A stretch of DNA of 47,373 nucleotides from Desulfomonilia bacterium. GTDB taxonomy: Bacteria; Desulfobacterota; Desulfomonilia; UBA1062. The stretch spans positions 1 to 47,373 of the forward strand of contig DATCTV010000052.1 in assembly GCA_036567785.1 (NCBI GenBank). Direction: 5' to 3'. Numbering within the stretch: position 1 is the first letter of the stretch; the number at the start of each line of letters is the position of its first letter. Below the pieces are notes generated by a model. That model was given only the letters and a program-made list of their open reading frames with translations, did no database searches and had not been told where the DNA came from. This document shows, piece by piece, positions 41,018 to 47,373 of this stretch. The position numbers and the translations under genes were made by a program.

Positions 41018-44000
41018 ATGAAAAAATTCATCAAAACTATTATTGTTATGCTCCTTGCGGTGATAATAATCATAACGGCGGGTTTTCTGGCTGCCTGGTA
41101 TTACATAACCCCTGAAAGGATGAGGACTATTGCCGAAGACGCCATAAGCGAAAAGCTTGGCAGAAAAATCGTCATCAGAGACATTCACCTGGAACTTTTC
41201 GGCAACCCTTATGTTACCGTTTCAGGGATAGAATTCGGCAGTCCGGATGAAATTTATCTGAAAGCCGATTCGATAACCGCCCGGTTTTCAAAATGGGGTC
41301 TGCTTTTCGGCAGAAACGGCATCAAATCGGTTGACCTTGATAATCCGTACATTATCGTCCATGCGGACAGGATAAAGAAAGAAGAAAAAACACCAGAACT
41401 GCCGCTCTTAAGGACAATGAGGGCTATATGCATTATCTATTATAAGGACAGGTCAGTTAAGATTGATAACATCAGAGGTTCCGTGAGCTCCTATCTGGCC
41501 GACCTGAACGCTGATGTGCTCGGCGGCGATATCAGACTTGCTGCGATCAAATCGGCCGGTTCATGGAAAGGCGAGGCTCAATTGAGAAACCTTGACCTCT
41601 CAGGGTTGGATAAAGGGTTTACAGGATATCTGGGCGGTATGGTTTCATTCATAACAAAGAACGGCGATCTGACGGGCGATGCTTCTCTCGATTTTAACGG
41701 GCTCAATCTTCCCTGGGGCATAAAGGCTGACAATCTGGCTTTTCAGGCCGGGTTCGGCAAAAAAGGCGACAGTTATTTATGCAATTCAAGGATCGATCTA
41801 ACAAGGCTAGACCTGCCCTGGGGGGCGAAAGTCGAACGTCTTGGTGTGATATCCAGTGTATCTACCGATATGAAGGATATTGACGTAAAAGACCTGAAGG
41901 TTAATTCAAATCTTATAAATTTTACCGGAGCGGCAGCGATAAAGGGTATTGATAAGAAAGGAGAGATGATCCTGGATCTGAATATAGTTTCGGATGAATT
42001 CGATTATGAGCCATTTGTGGATTTTCTTCCACTCAAGGAGTTTCCGGACTGGCTGTTCGCGCTTCTGAAGAAACAGGCAAGGAGAGGCAGCGCCACAATC
42101 GGACATGCAGGGTTCAAAGGCAAGGTCAAAGATTTCACTTCGTTCGAATCATGCATACAGGACCTTGATATAGCTCTGGCGGTGAGAGGCCTCACCTTCA
42201 GTTCAAGACCGGGGAATATCATAAGGAACATAAAGGCCGATCTCGAGACGCGAAACGGGGATATCAACGTACTTAACATCACGGGCACGGCAGGCGGCTC
42301 ACCGCTTAAATCCGTGGTATTGAGATTCCCGGCCACTCACAGGGACGACTTCAGAATAGGAGTTGAAGCCGACCTCGACATGAAGGCGGCCGATTTTATT
42401 CAGGCCTGGCGAGCAGCGGTGGTTGCAATGAATGTCAATACATTCCTCGACCCGGTAAAAAATATCAAAGACGGTCGAATTACTGCAAAGGCGCAGGTTT
42501 TCTATGAGGAAAAAACAGGCGGTGCAAGGGTCAGGGGTGACGCCGTCCTTGACGGTGTTGACCTGAACTGGGATGATGCGGTTATCAGGGACCTTTCAGG
42601 GACAGTGAAAGGCCCGGAATATTTCAAACCTCTTATCGCAATGGTTAAAGGCACCTATAATGATAAGCCGATTGACAGCCTGAATCTTAATGTCATGGAC
42701 CCGTTCGGCAGGATCAATTTTACATTTGACCTGCGGGCAAGGGGCATACCCGGCTCGGAGGCCTTCAGTCTTGATAAGGAAACCAGTATAACTGCTTCAG
42801 GCAAAGGGACATGGCCTGACCTTGCCGGGAATGTCTCTATACAGTCAAAAGATTTCACAATATATGGAACGCAGATAAAGCCCGGAACCGGTATGATTAC
42901 AGGGTCGGGAAAATTCTCCGCCAGGATAGGCCGGGATGATTTCATCAATATACCGGAGCTTAACACCGTCCTGGGGGAAACAAACATTAAGACAAGTATT
43001 TATACCTGTGACAAATACTCGTCTTTCAGTCTTGCAGGCAGTATCGATTTTTCAACGTTTGACATTATCAGGAAAGGGGATTTCATACCCAGGACCGGGG
43101 TTGCATCGGGTAACTTTTCCATACAACTTGGCGATGAGACGAACCTTCTCGGCAAGCTGAACCTGAACAACATCCAGCTTGAATATAAGGGGACACCTAC
43201 AAAGATCGACGGCAACCTGATGATGGAGAAGAAAAATCTGGAGCTGAACAACATCAAAGTAGTTCAAACCGGGATAAACGCCACCCTTAACGGGTCATTG
43301 ATTCTGAACGAGATTCCCGAATTCAAAGGGGATGTTGCAATTGCTGATCTCAAGTTGGGCGAGGAGGGGAAGCCGCCCTCAACAAGCGATTCATTTGATA
43401 AAATAAAGGCTGATGCAAAAGTCAAATTTACCAACCTGAATTATTCAGGAATCAGCATCCCTCAAGGTTCCACTGGAGTTCTGCTTGAAAACGGTGTTTT
43501 GAAGCTACTCGGGATGGAATTAAAGTTGCCTTACGGAACAATTACCGGCTCGGCGATGGTCCCACGTTCAGGCAGCATGACATATGACCTCAATATCAAC
43601 ATTGACAACACGCCAATTGCGGAAGCCCTGAAGATGCAATCCAAGGGAAAACCCTGGATAACAGGTGCGATGAGCATGCATGGAAGGCTCTGGAATACGG
43701 GCGATGCGGTAAACGGTGACATCAAGTTCAAGGCTGTAAACGGCATAATAGACAAGTATAATCTTGTTTCAAGGATATTCAGCGTATTGAATCCCTATAA
43801 GATTATCAAGTCGGGTGAGTTCGACCTTACACATGTGGGGTTTCCCTATAATCACATCTCTGCGGATTTTACAGTAAGGGATTCTTATGTGACATTCGAA
43901 AATTTCTATCTGGACAGCAATTCGCTTCAGGTTTCTGCAGTAGGCAAGTACATGCTCAGGACGAATTACATGGATGTCATTATGGGTATTCAGCCTCTTG

Positions 44001-44251
44001 AAACCTTTGACAGGACGGTTGCCATGATACCCATCGTAGGCTGGGTGCTTACAGGGGATAAAGGCACCCTGATCGTCATAAGCCTCAAAGTGAGAGGCCC
44101 GGTTGAAGATCCTTCGGTAAAGTATCTGCCTGCCGTATCGATATCGCACCCTGTCGCACAGTCGTTGCTTCGCGTCCTTAATCTGCCGATAGACCTGCTG
44201 ACAAGACCGGAGGATGTAATACTGCCGAGTATAAACAAGGGCGGCAAGTAG
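41018..44251 (+). CDS. AsmA/YhdP-like inner-membrane protein, 1077 residues
   Basis: A large envelope protein of the AsmA-like/TamB-like repeating beta-groove group, thought to bridge the periplasm and move phospholipids to the outer membrane. It has a single N-terminal membrane anchor (~5-28), then AEDAISEKLGRKIVIRDI, the family's hallmark opening. Long beta-rich repeats follow, and the C-terminal AsmA-type block contains GEFDLTHVGFPYNHISADF and VVAMIPIVGW-like ATVAMIPIV-type residues near 1010 (read here as RTVAMIPIVGWVLTGDKG). I start at ATG 41018, after GGAAAAGAG; ATGs at 40943 and earlier lack a ribosome binding site and would hide the anchor. It diverges from the M16 pair. Specific function is not established. 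Confidence 0.85.
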   Translation: MKKFIKTIIVMLLAVIIIITAGFLAAWYYITPERMRTIAEDAISEKLGRKIVIRDIHLELFGNPYVTVSGIEFGSPDEIYLKADSITARFSKWGLLFGRNGIKSVDLDNPYIIVHADRIKKEEKTPELPLLRTMRAICIIYYKDRSVKIDNIRGSVSSYLADLNADVLGGDIRLAAIKSAGSWKGEAQLRNLDLSGLDKGFTGYLGGMVSFITKNGDLTGDASLDFNGLNLPWGIKADNLAFQAGFGKKGDSYLCNSRIDLTRLDLPWGAKVERLGVISSVSTDMKDIDVKDLKVNSNLINFTGAAAIKGIDKKGEMILDLNIVSDEFDYEPFVDFLPLKEFPDWLFALLKKQARRGSATIGHAGFKGKVKDFTSFESCIQDLDIALAVRGLTFSSRPGNIIRNIKADLETRNGDINVLNITGTAGGSPLKSVVLRFPATHRDDFRIGVEADLDMKAADFIQAWRAAVVAMNVNTFLDPVKNIKDGRITAKAQVFYEEKTGGARVRGDAVLDGVDLNWDDAVIRDLSGTVKGPEYFKPLIAMVKGTYNDKPIDSLNLNVMDPFGRINFTFDLRARGIPGSEAFSLDKETSITASGKGTWPDLAGNVSIQSKDFTIYGTQIKPGTGMITGSGKFSARIGRDDFINIPELNTVLGETNIKTSIYTCDKYSSFSLAGSIDFSTFDIIRKGDFIPRTGVASGNFSIQLGDETNLLGKLNLNNIQLEYKGTPTKIDGNLMMEKKNLELNNIKVVQTGINATLNGSLILNEIPEFKGDVAIADLKLGEEGKPPSTSDSFDKIKADAKVKFTNLNYSGISIPQGSTGVLLENGVLKLLGMELKLPYGTITGSAMVPRSGSMTYDLNINIDNTPIAEALKMQSKGKPWITGAMSMHGRLWNTGDAVNGDIKFKAVNGIIDKYNLVSRIFSVLNPYKIIKSGEFDLTHVGFPYNHISADFTVRDSYVTFENFYLDSNSLQVSAVGKYMLRTNYMDVIMGIQPLETFDRTVAMIPIVGWVLTGDKGTLIVISLKVRGPVEDPSVKYLPAVSISHPVAQSLLRVLNLPIDLLTRPEDVILPSINKGGK

Positions 44252-44272
44252 GCCCGGCAGATAATTTAGAAT

Positions 44273-44304
44273 ATGTTCCTTATGCGCCTGACTTATAAGG
44301 ACAT
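44273..44304 (+). terminator. Hairpin after the AsmA-like gene
   Basis: ATGT-CCTTAT pairs with ATAAGG-ACAT (10 bp with one bulged T) around an 11-nt loop, 22 bases after the stop codon. No T-run follows. Confidence 0.35.
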
Positions 44305-44338
44305 GTTACCGGTATGGTCAGCCCCCCCCATGAAAATT

Positions 44339-44368
44339 TTGATATTTATGGGTGTGCTGCCATATACT
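44339..44368 (+). promoter_or_regulatory. Sigma-70 promoter for the small zinc protein
   Basis: TTGATA at 44339-44344, an 18-bp spacer and TATACT at 44363-44368. It implies a leader of about 130 bases before the ATG at 44505. Confidence 0.5.
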
Positions 44369-44504
44369 CATGACCTTCTTTCGGATTTAACCATAAATAA
44401 ACCAATGATAACAACAAGATATGATGATACCTTCATTTCATGAATGCTGGCACGGTAATCGCAATAATAAATGTAACGTTAGTAAAAACATAAAGGAGGT
44501 AGCC

Positions 44505-44780
44505 ATGAAGGCCGTCAATTTGAAACGTTGTGCGATATGCGGCAAGGCTGAGGCTGTAGATACCTGCGATACCTGCGGCAAAGCGATCTGCAAAAAGTGC
44601 CTGAAGCTTGAAGTCTGGGGTACGGGCGCCGAAGACCTTACATTCAAGCACCTCTGCCCGTCATGCAAGGACAACCCGGAAATTAATCCCTGGGGTGCGG
44701 TACCGGAAGAATTCGGACTTGGCGAGGTCCTTGAGATAATCAATATGACGGATAAAAAAGAACTGCCGCTTGCGGCATAA
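44505..44780 (+). CDS. Small cysteine-rich zinc-binding protein, 91 residues
   Basis: Eight cysteines in four CxxC pairs: Cys9/12, 21/24, 29/32 and 51/54 (RCAICGK, TCDTCGK, ICKKCLK, LCPSCKD). The spacing resembles cross-braced zinc folds of the B-box/FYVE/RING type, binding two zinc ions. After the zinc domain comes an acidic tail, GLGEVLEIINMTDKKE. An AAAGGAGG ribosome binding site precedes the ATG at 44505; an earlier in-frame ATG at 44421 has none. No DNA-binding or catalytic motif is seen, so the role may be protein-protein interaction. It is translated just ahead of the 56-residue ORF. Confidence 0.8.
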   Translation: MKAVNLKRCAICGKAEAVDTCDTCGKAICKKCLKLEVWGTGAEDLTFKHLCPSCKDNPEINPWGAVPEEFGLGEVLEIINMTDKKELPLAA

Positions 44781-44791
44781 TGGAGGACGTC

Positions 44792-44962
44792 ATGGGTGTA
44801 TATCAGGCGGCTGTAAACAGAAACACGATAAATTTCCGCAGGCCTCATGCGTGGTTAAGTCTAAAAGCTGCATGGGAAAAATATACCATTAGCCTCACTT
44901 GGATGAGGGTGGCAGCTGAAGACGGCGTGAAAATAGCGTTTAAGGAATTATCAGGAAATTAA
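44792..44962 (+). CDS. Small protein of unknown function, 56 residues
   Basis: It starts at ATG 44792, 6 bases after GGAGG, and 11 bases after the zinc protein's stop. The protein is basic and Trp-containing (PHAWLSLKAAWEKYTISL, then WMRVAAEDGVKIAF), without signal peptide or cysteines. It is not recognised. A good ribosome binding site, its position within an apparent two-gene transcript and a strong terminator 42 bases downstream support it as a real gene. Confidence 0.6.
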   Translation: MGVYQAAVNRNTINFRRPHAWLSLKAAWEKYTISLTWMRVAAEDGVKIAFKELSGN

Positions 44963-45003
44963 TGTGAATCAACCCTGAGTCGGAAAATCGGGTATCCCTT
45001 CCC

Positions 45004-45028
45004 AGCCCGGTTTTCCGGCTATTTTTTT
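45004..45028 (+). terminator. Intrinsic terminator of the zinc-protein transcript
   Basis: Stem AGCC(C)GG/CCGGCT, six base pairs with one bulged C and a TTTT loop, followed by ATTTTTTT. This is the clearest rightward intrinsic terminator in the window. Confidence 0.8.
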
Positions 45029-45090
45029 CTTGAAATGAACAGAAGAAATTCCTCTTAAAAAATTCATATCATCCGTTCCTGTTGGAGTTT

Positions 45091-45138
45091 TCAACATAAG
45101 ATTTATATGTTGAGAAACAAATACAGGCATGTTATTTT
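45091..45138 (+). promoter_or_regulatory. Promoter with a dyad over the -35 box, upstream of the PKD lipoprotein
   Basis: TTGAGA at 45110-45115, a 17-bp spacer and TATTTT at 45133-45138. A perfect dyad TCAACATA-N7-TATGTTGA (45091-45113) overlaps the -35 box and looks like an operator. No regulator gene is adjacent. Confidence 0.5.
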
Positions 45139-45259
45139 GCAAGCATAACAATCTATCATTTAATTATTTAATTTTTTTATGGAGGATGTGATGTCAGACT
45201 GCTCAAAATTTTGTATTCCCGCCGTAATTGTTAAACTTTCAAATTTCTGTGGAGGTCAA

Positions 45260-46426
45260 ATGAAGTCAATCAAAATTAATTCATTGGTGTGTTTGGGTAT
45301 CATCATCTTTATATCAGGCTGTTCTATGTCTCCGAAGATAACGGCAACCCCGTCTAAGGGGACGGTCCCTTTAAAGGTTGAATTCAGCGCCGAGAAGTCA
45401 AAACAGGGCCTCTCAAAAATTGCACAGTATCAGTGGGATTTTAATTCCGACGGCGTTATAGATGCCGAAGGCATTACAGCTGCCAATACATACGAAAAAG
45501 TCGGTGACTACAAAGCAAAACTTATTCTAACCGATGAAAAAGGTAAAACTGCCTCAAAGACAGCAACGATCAATGTAACATCCAGGACGATAACCGTAAT
45601 GATAACATCCCCTGTGCAGAATGAGAACATCGGCAAATCTGATGTGCTGGTAACCGGCACGGTAAGCAATCCAGATGGGAATAAAACAAAAATTACAGTC
45701 AACAACTCACCTGCTTTGCTTCATGACGGGCATTTTATTGCAAACAAAGTCCCTATTGCAGAAGGGGAAAATACTATTTCAGTCAATGTCACTGATGATG
45801 ACGGAAGTACAGGCACGGCGAGCGTTACCGTACAGGGTAAAGCACAAAAGATGGTATCCATTTCCTGTGATGACATTACAGGGATATCACCGATGGAGGC
45901 TACATTCAGCGTTTCGGTATCAGGTAATTACACGCCGACTGTAACCTGTGATAAAAAACCGGAAAACGGCGATTACGAATGGCTGAGCATCCCTACTGAT
46001 TACAAGGTAAGGCTCACCGGCGAAGGTGTCTATACATTTTCCGCAAAAGTCACTGACAGTCTGAACAATGAATATTCCGATTCAATAAGTATTGCAGTCC
46101 AGAACAGTCAGGCAATCGATTCAACGCTCAGGTCGGAATGGGGCAATATGAAAAACGGCCTTGCCAGCGGCGACATGGAAAAAGCTCTTAAAGATTTCAC
46201 CCCTTCTTCAACAAAAGAGTATGAGCCGATATTTACGGACCTTAAAGACCAGCTCCCGGCAATAGCATCCCGGATGGCGGACATTGAACCTGTGTATATC
46301 AAAGGATCTACAGCAAAATACAGGATCAGACGGGATCAGGTTATTGACGGTCAGATTCAAACAGTAACCTATTATATTTATTTCGTGATGGACCCGTACG
46401 GCAACTGGTGGATTGACAGTTTTTAG
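45260..46426 (+). CDS. PKD-domain lipoprotein, 388 residues
   Basis: An exported lipoprotein (MKSIKINSLVCLGIIIFISGC, lipobox Cys21). Residues ~33-110 are a PKD domain, with GTVPLKVEFSA, YQWDFNSDGVIDAEG and the closing DYKAKLILTDEKG. Residues ~113-200 form a second Ig-like domain of the glucodextranase-B type (GENTISVNVTDDDGS). A further Ig-like stretch and a helical C-terminal domain with SFVMDPYGNWWIDSF-like end residues follow (read as YFVMDPYGNWWIDSF). It is probably a surface adhesion or polysaccharide-binding protein. The ATG at 45260 has GGAGG 5 bases upstream. A second GGAGG-ATG pair at 45181-45193 is in frame, but its longer N-terminus would bury the signal peptide. Confidence 0.82.
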   Translation: MKSIKINSLVCLGIIIFISGCSMSPKITATPSKGTVPLKVEFSAEKSKQGLSKIAQYQWDFNSDGVIDAEGITAANTYEKVGDYKAKLILTDEKGKTASKTATINVTSRTITVMITSPVQNENIGKSDVLVTGTVSNPDGNKTKITVNNSPALLHDGHFIANKVPIAEGENTISVNVTDDDGSTGTASVTVQGKAQKMVSISCDDITGISPMEATFSVSVSGNYTPTVTCDKKPENGDYEWLSIPTDYKVRLTGEGVYTFSAKVTDSLNNEYSDSISIAVQNSQAIDSTLRSEWGNMKNGLASGDMEKALKDFTPSSTKEYEPIFTDLKDQLPAIASRMADIEPVYIKGSTAKYRIRRDQVIDGQIQTVTYYIYFVMDPYGNWWIDSF

Positions 46427-46437
46427 GAGAGCATAGA

Positions 46438-47007
46438 ATGAATGCGAAATATCCGGCCGTCATCTTATTGCTTATATTAATTATGGTTCCTTCGGTTTCC
46501 TTTGCAAAAAAACCTACCGGGACGGTTATAGATGAAGAGACTGGCAAACCGGTTGAGGGAGCGGTCGCGATATGCATATGGAGGAGGGGTGAATTTTCAT
46601 TAAATGGGTTCTTTGAAGGGGGATTTGAAGTCGTCTCCAAAATCGTCGAAACGACCTCGGACAAGGACGGCAACTTCAATATTCCAGGGTACTGGGGTAT
46701 CAATATAATCAGCCAACCCAATCTCAATGTATATAAATTCGGATATGTTCTTTGGGACAGCAATTCGATATTCATGGATGGGGAAAGGTCTGACTTCAAC
46801 AAAGACAACAGAATCGTCAAACTTCAAAAATGGCCGAAGAAATTTTCTTTTGTTGAACATTCGATTTATATTAATGCAGCAACCGGAGGAAATTACTCCG
46901 AAGCAAAAGATAAAATATTTTTTAAGGCTGTAAGGCAAGAACTCCCATTTAAAAGCAGAGAATTAGATGTCAGAGACAATAAAAAGTTGGATGATGGAAT
47001 CAAATAA
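46438..47007 (+). CDS. Exported carboxypeptidase-regulatory-like domain protein, 189 residues
   Basis: Signal peptide MNAKYPAVILLLILIMVPSV ending SFA, then a CarboxypepD_reg/transthyretin-like beta-sandwich recognisable by PTGTVIDEETGKPVEGAVAI and TTSDKDGNFNIPGYW. The C-terminal ~70 residues are charged and unrecognised. GGAGAGCATAG precedes the ATG. It lies 11 bases after the PKD lipoprotein and 12 bases before the next exported protein, so the three probably form one transcript of envelope proteins. Confidence 0.8.
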   Translation: MNAKYPAVILLLILIMVPSVSFAKKPTGTVIDEETGKPVEGAVAICIWRRGEFSLNGFFEGGFEVVSKIVETTSDKDGNFNIPGYWGINIISQPNLNVYKFGYVLWDSNSIFMDGERSDFNKDNRIVKLQKWPKKFSFVEHSIYINAATGGNYSEAKDKIFFKAVRQELPFKSRELDVRDNKKLDDGIK

Positions 47008-47019
47008 GGAGGAATGAAA

Positions 47020-47373
47020 ATGAAATACAGTTTAATTATATTGGCTATTTTGATATCAACATTTATTTGTCCAGTTCAATCTTATTCATATGGGGATAAA
47101 AAAACTCATCCTGCAATAACAGAAAATGCTTTATATAAATCTAAAACAGATACATATTTTAAAAGCTATTTAGGTATGAATAATGGCCTAGACAGCATTA
47201 CTGGTATTAATGGTAAAACAATTATGGATTTGATAAAAACCGGCAGTACCAACGAAGATTTGCTATTCAGAGCCTACAACCATTTTTATGATCCGTTGAA
47301 AGGTTCTCCTTTAGAAAATAATGGAGGCTTGGACGATACGTTCTTAGGAATACCGGTGAAGGGGATACCCAAC
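47020..47373 (+). CDS. Exported protein, possible zinc-dependent phospholipase C/P1-nuclease-like, N-terminal part
   Basis: The first 118 codons of a gene that runs off the right edge. Signal peptide MKYSLIILAILISTFICPVQ is followed by KKTHPAITENALYKS and FRAYNHFYDPLKGSPLE. The paired His segments (THPAITENA, YNHFYDP) resemble exported zinc phospholipase C/S1-P1 nuclease-type proteins, a tentative match. I use the ATG at 47020, 7 bases after AAGGAGG; the ATG at 47014 is only 1 base from it. Its DNA is clearly AT-richer than the rest of the window. Confidence 0.6.
   Translation, partial: MKYSLIILAILISTFICPVQSYSYGDKKTHPAITENALYKSKTDTYFKSYLGMNNGLDSITGINGKTIMDLIKTGSTNEDLLFRAYNHFYDPLKGSPLENNGGLDDTFLGIPVKGIPN

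Noticed and set aside
44331-44444. A 37-codon ORF upstream of the zinc protein.
   Set aside because: It has no ribosome binding site (a C-run precedes the ATG) and contains the predicted promoter.
1-47373. CRISPR arrays, insertion sequences or prophage genes.
   Set aside because: No direct-repeat array, transposase, integrase or phage structural gene was seen on either strand.

Overview
The window looks like chromosome from an anaerobic Gram-negative bacterium, most likely of the Desulfobacterota type (former Deltaproteobacteria). This is inferred from the gene mix: a formate dehydrogenase cytochrome subunit, a UGA-decoded (selenocysteine) peroxiredoxin, MetX/MetW, a sigma-54 enhancer-binding regulator, 2-hydroxyacyl-CoA dehydratase subunits, several lipoproteins and an AsmA-like envelope protein. 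No rRNA, tRNA, CRISPR array, transposase or phage gene was found. Gene starts are usually preceded by clear GGAGG or GGGGG ribosome binding sites.

Layout. 1-5 kb: the end of a formate dehydrogenase gamma subunit, panC, then a leftward metW-metX pair, a NifU-type Fe-S protein, a serine acetyltransferase and a peroxiredoxin whose peroxidatic residue is encoded by an in-frame TGA followed by a SECIS-like hairpin. 5-13.4 kb: three large exported proteins (a lipoprotein of unknown function, a lipoprotein carboxylesterase, and a 1368-residue diverged subtilase with FG-GAP repeats). 13.6-19.5 kb: a tight glucuronide operon (GPH symporter, membrane-anchored GH2 glycosidase, alpha-toroid-like protein of unknown function, glucuronate isomerase).

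19.6-29.1 kb: an unusual potassium module. An NtrC-type response regulator is followed by two identical-armed dyads 32 bp apart and a good -24/-12 promoter. Next come a HAMP/PAS histidine kinase, kdpF, kdpA, kdpB, kdpC, and a KdpD-like protein that has lost its kinase half and gained a PTS EIIA(Ntr)-like domain. I infer sigma-54 control of high-affinity K+ uptake with a phosphotransferase input, instead of the usual KdpD/KdpE pair.

29.2-37.3 kb: a leftward five-gene operon (acyl-CoA ligase, class III CoA-transferase, two 2-hydroxyacyl-CoA dehydratase subunits, long-chain acyl-CoA synthetase). It diverges from a GntR/FCD regulator, and a perfect 14-bp palindrome covers the -10 box of the operon promoter. 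37.4-44.3 kb: an AbiU2/HEPN-like protein coupled to an active/inactive M16 peptidase pair, then a rightward AsmA/YhdP-like protein. 44.5-47.4 kb: a small Cys4-Cys4 zinc protein with a coupled 56-residue ORF, then an AT-richer run of exported proteins that leaves the window.

The strongest candidates for new biology are the Sec-peroxiredoxin and the sigma-54/KdpD-EIIA potassium module.
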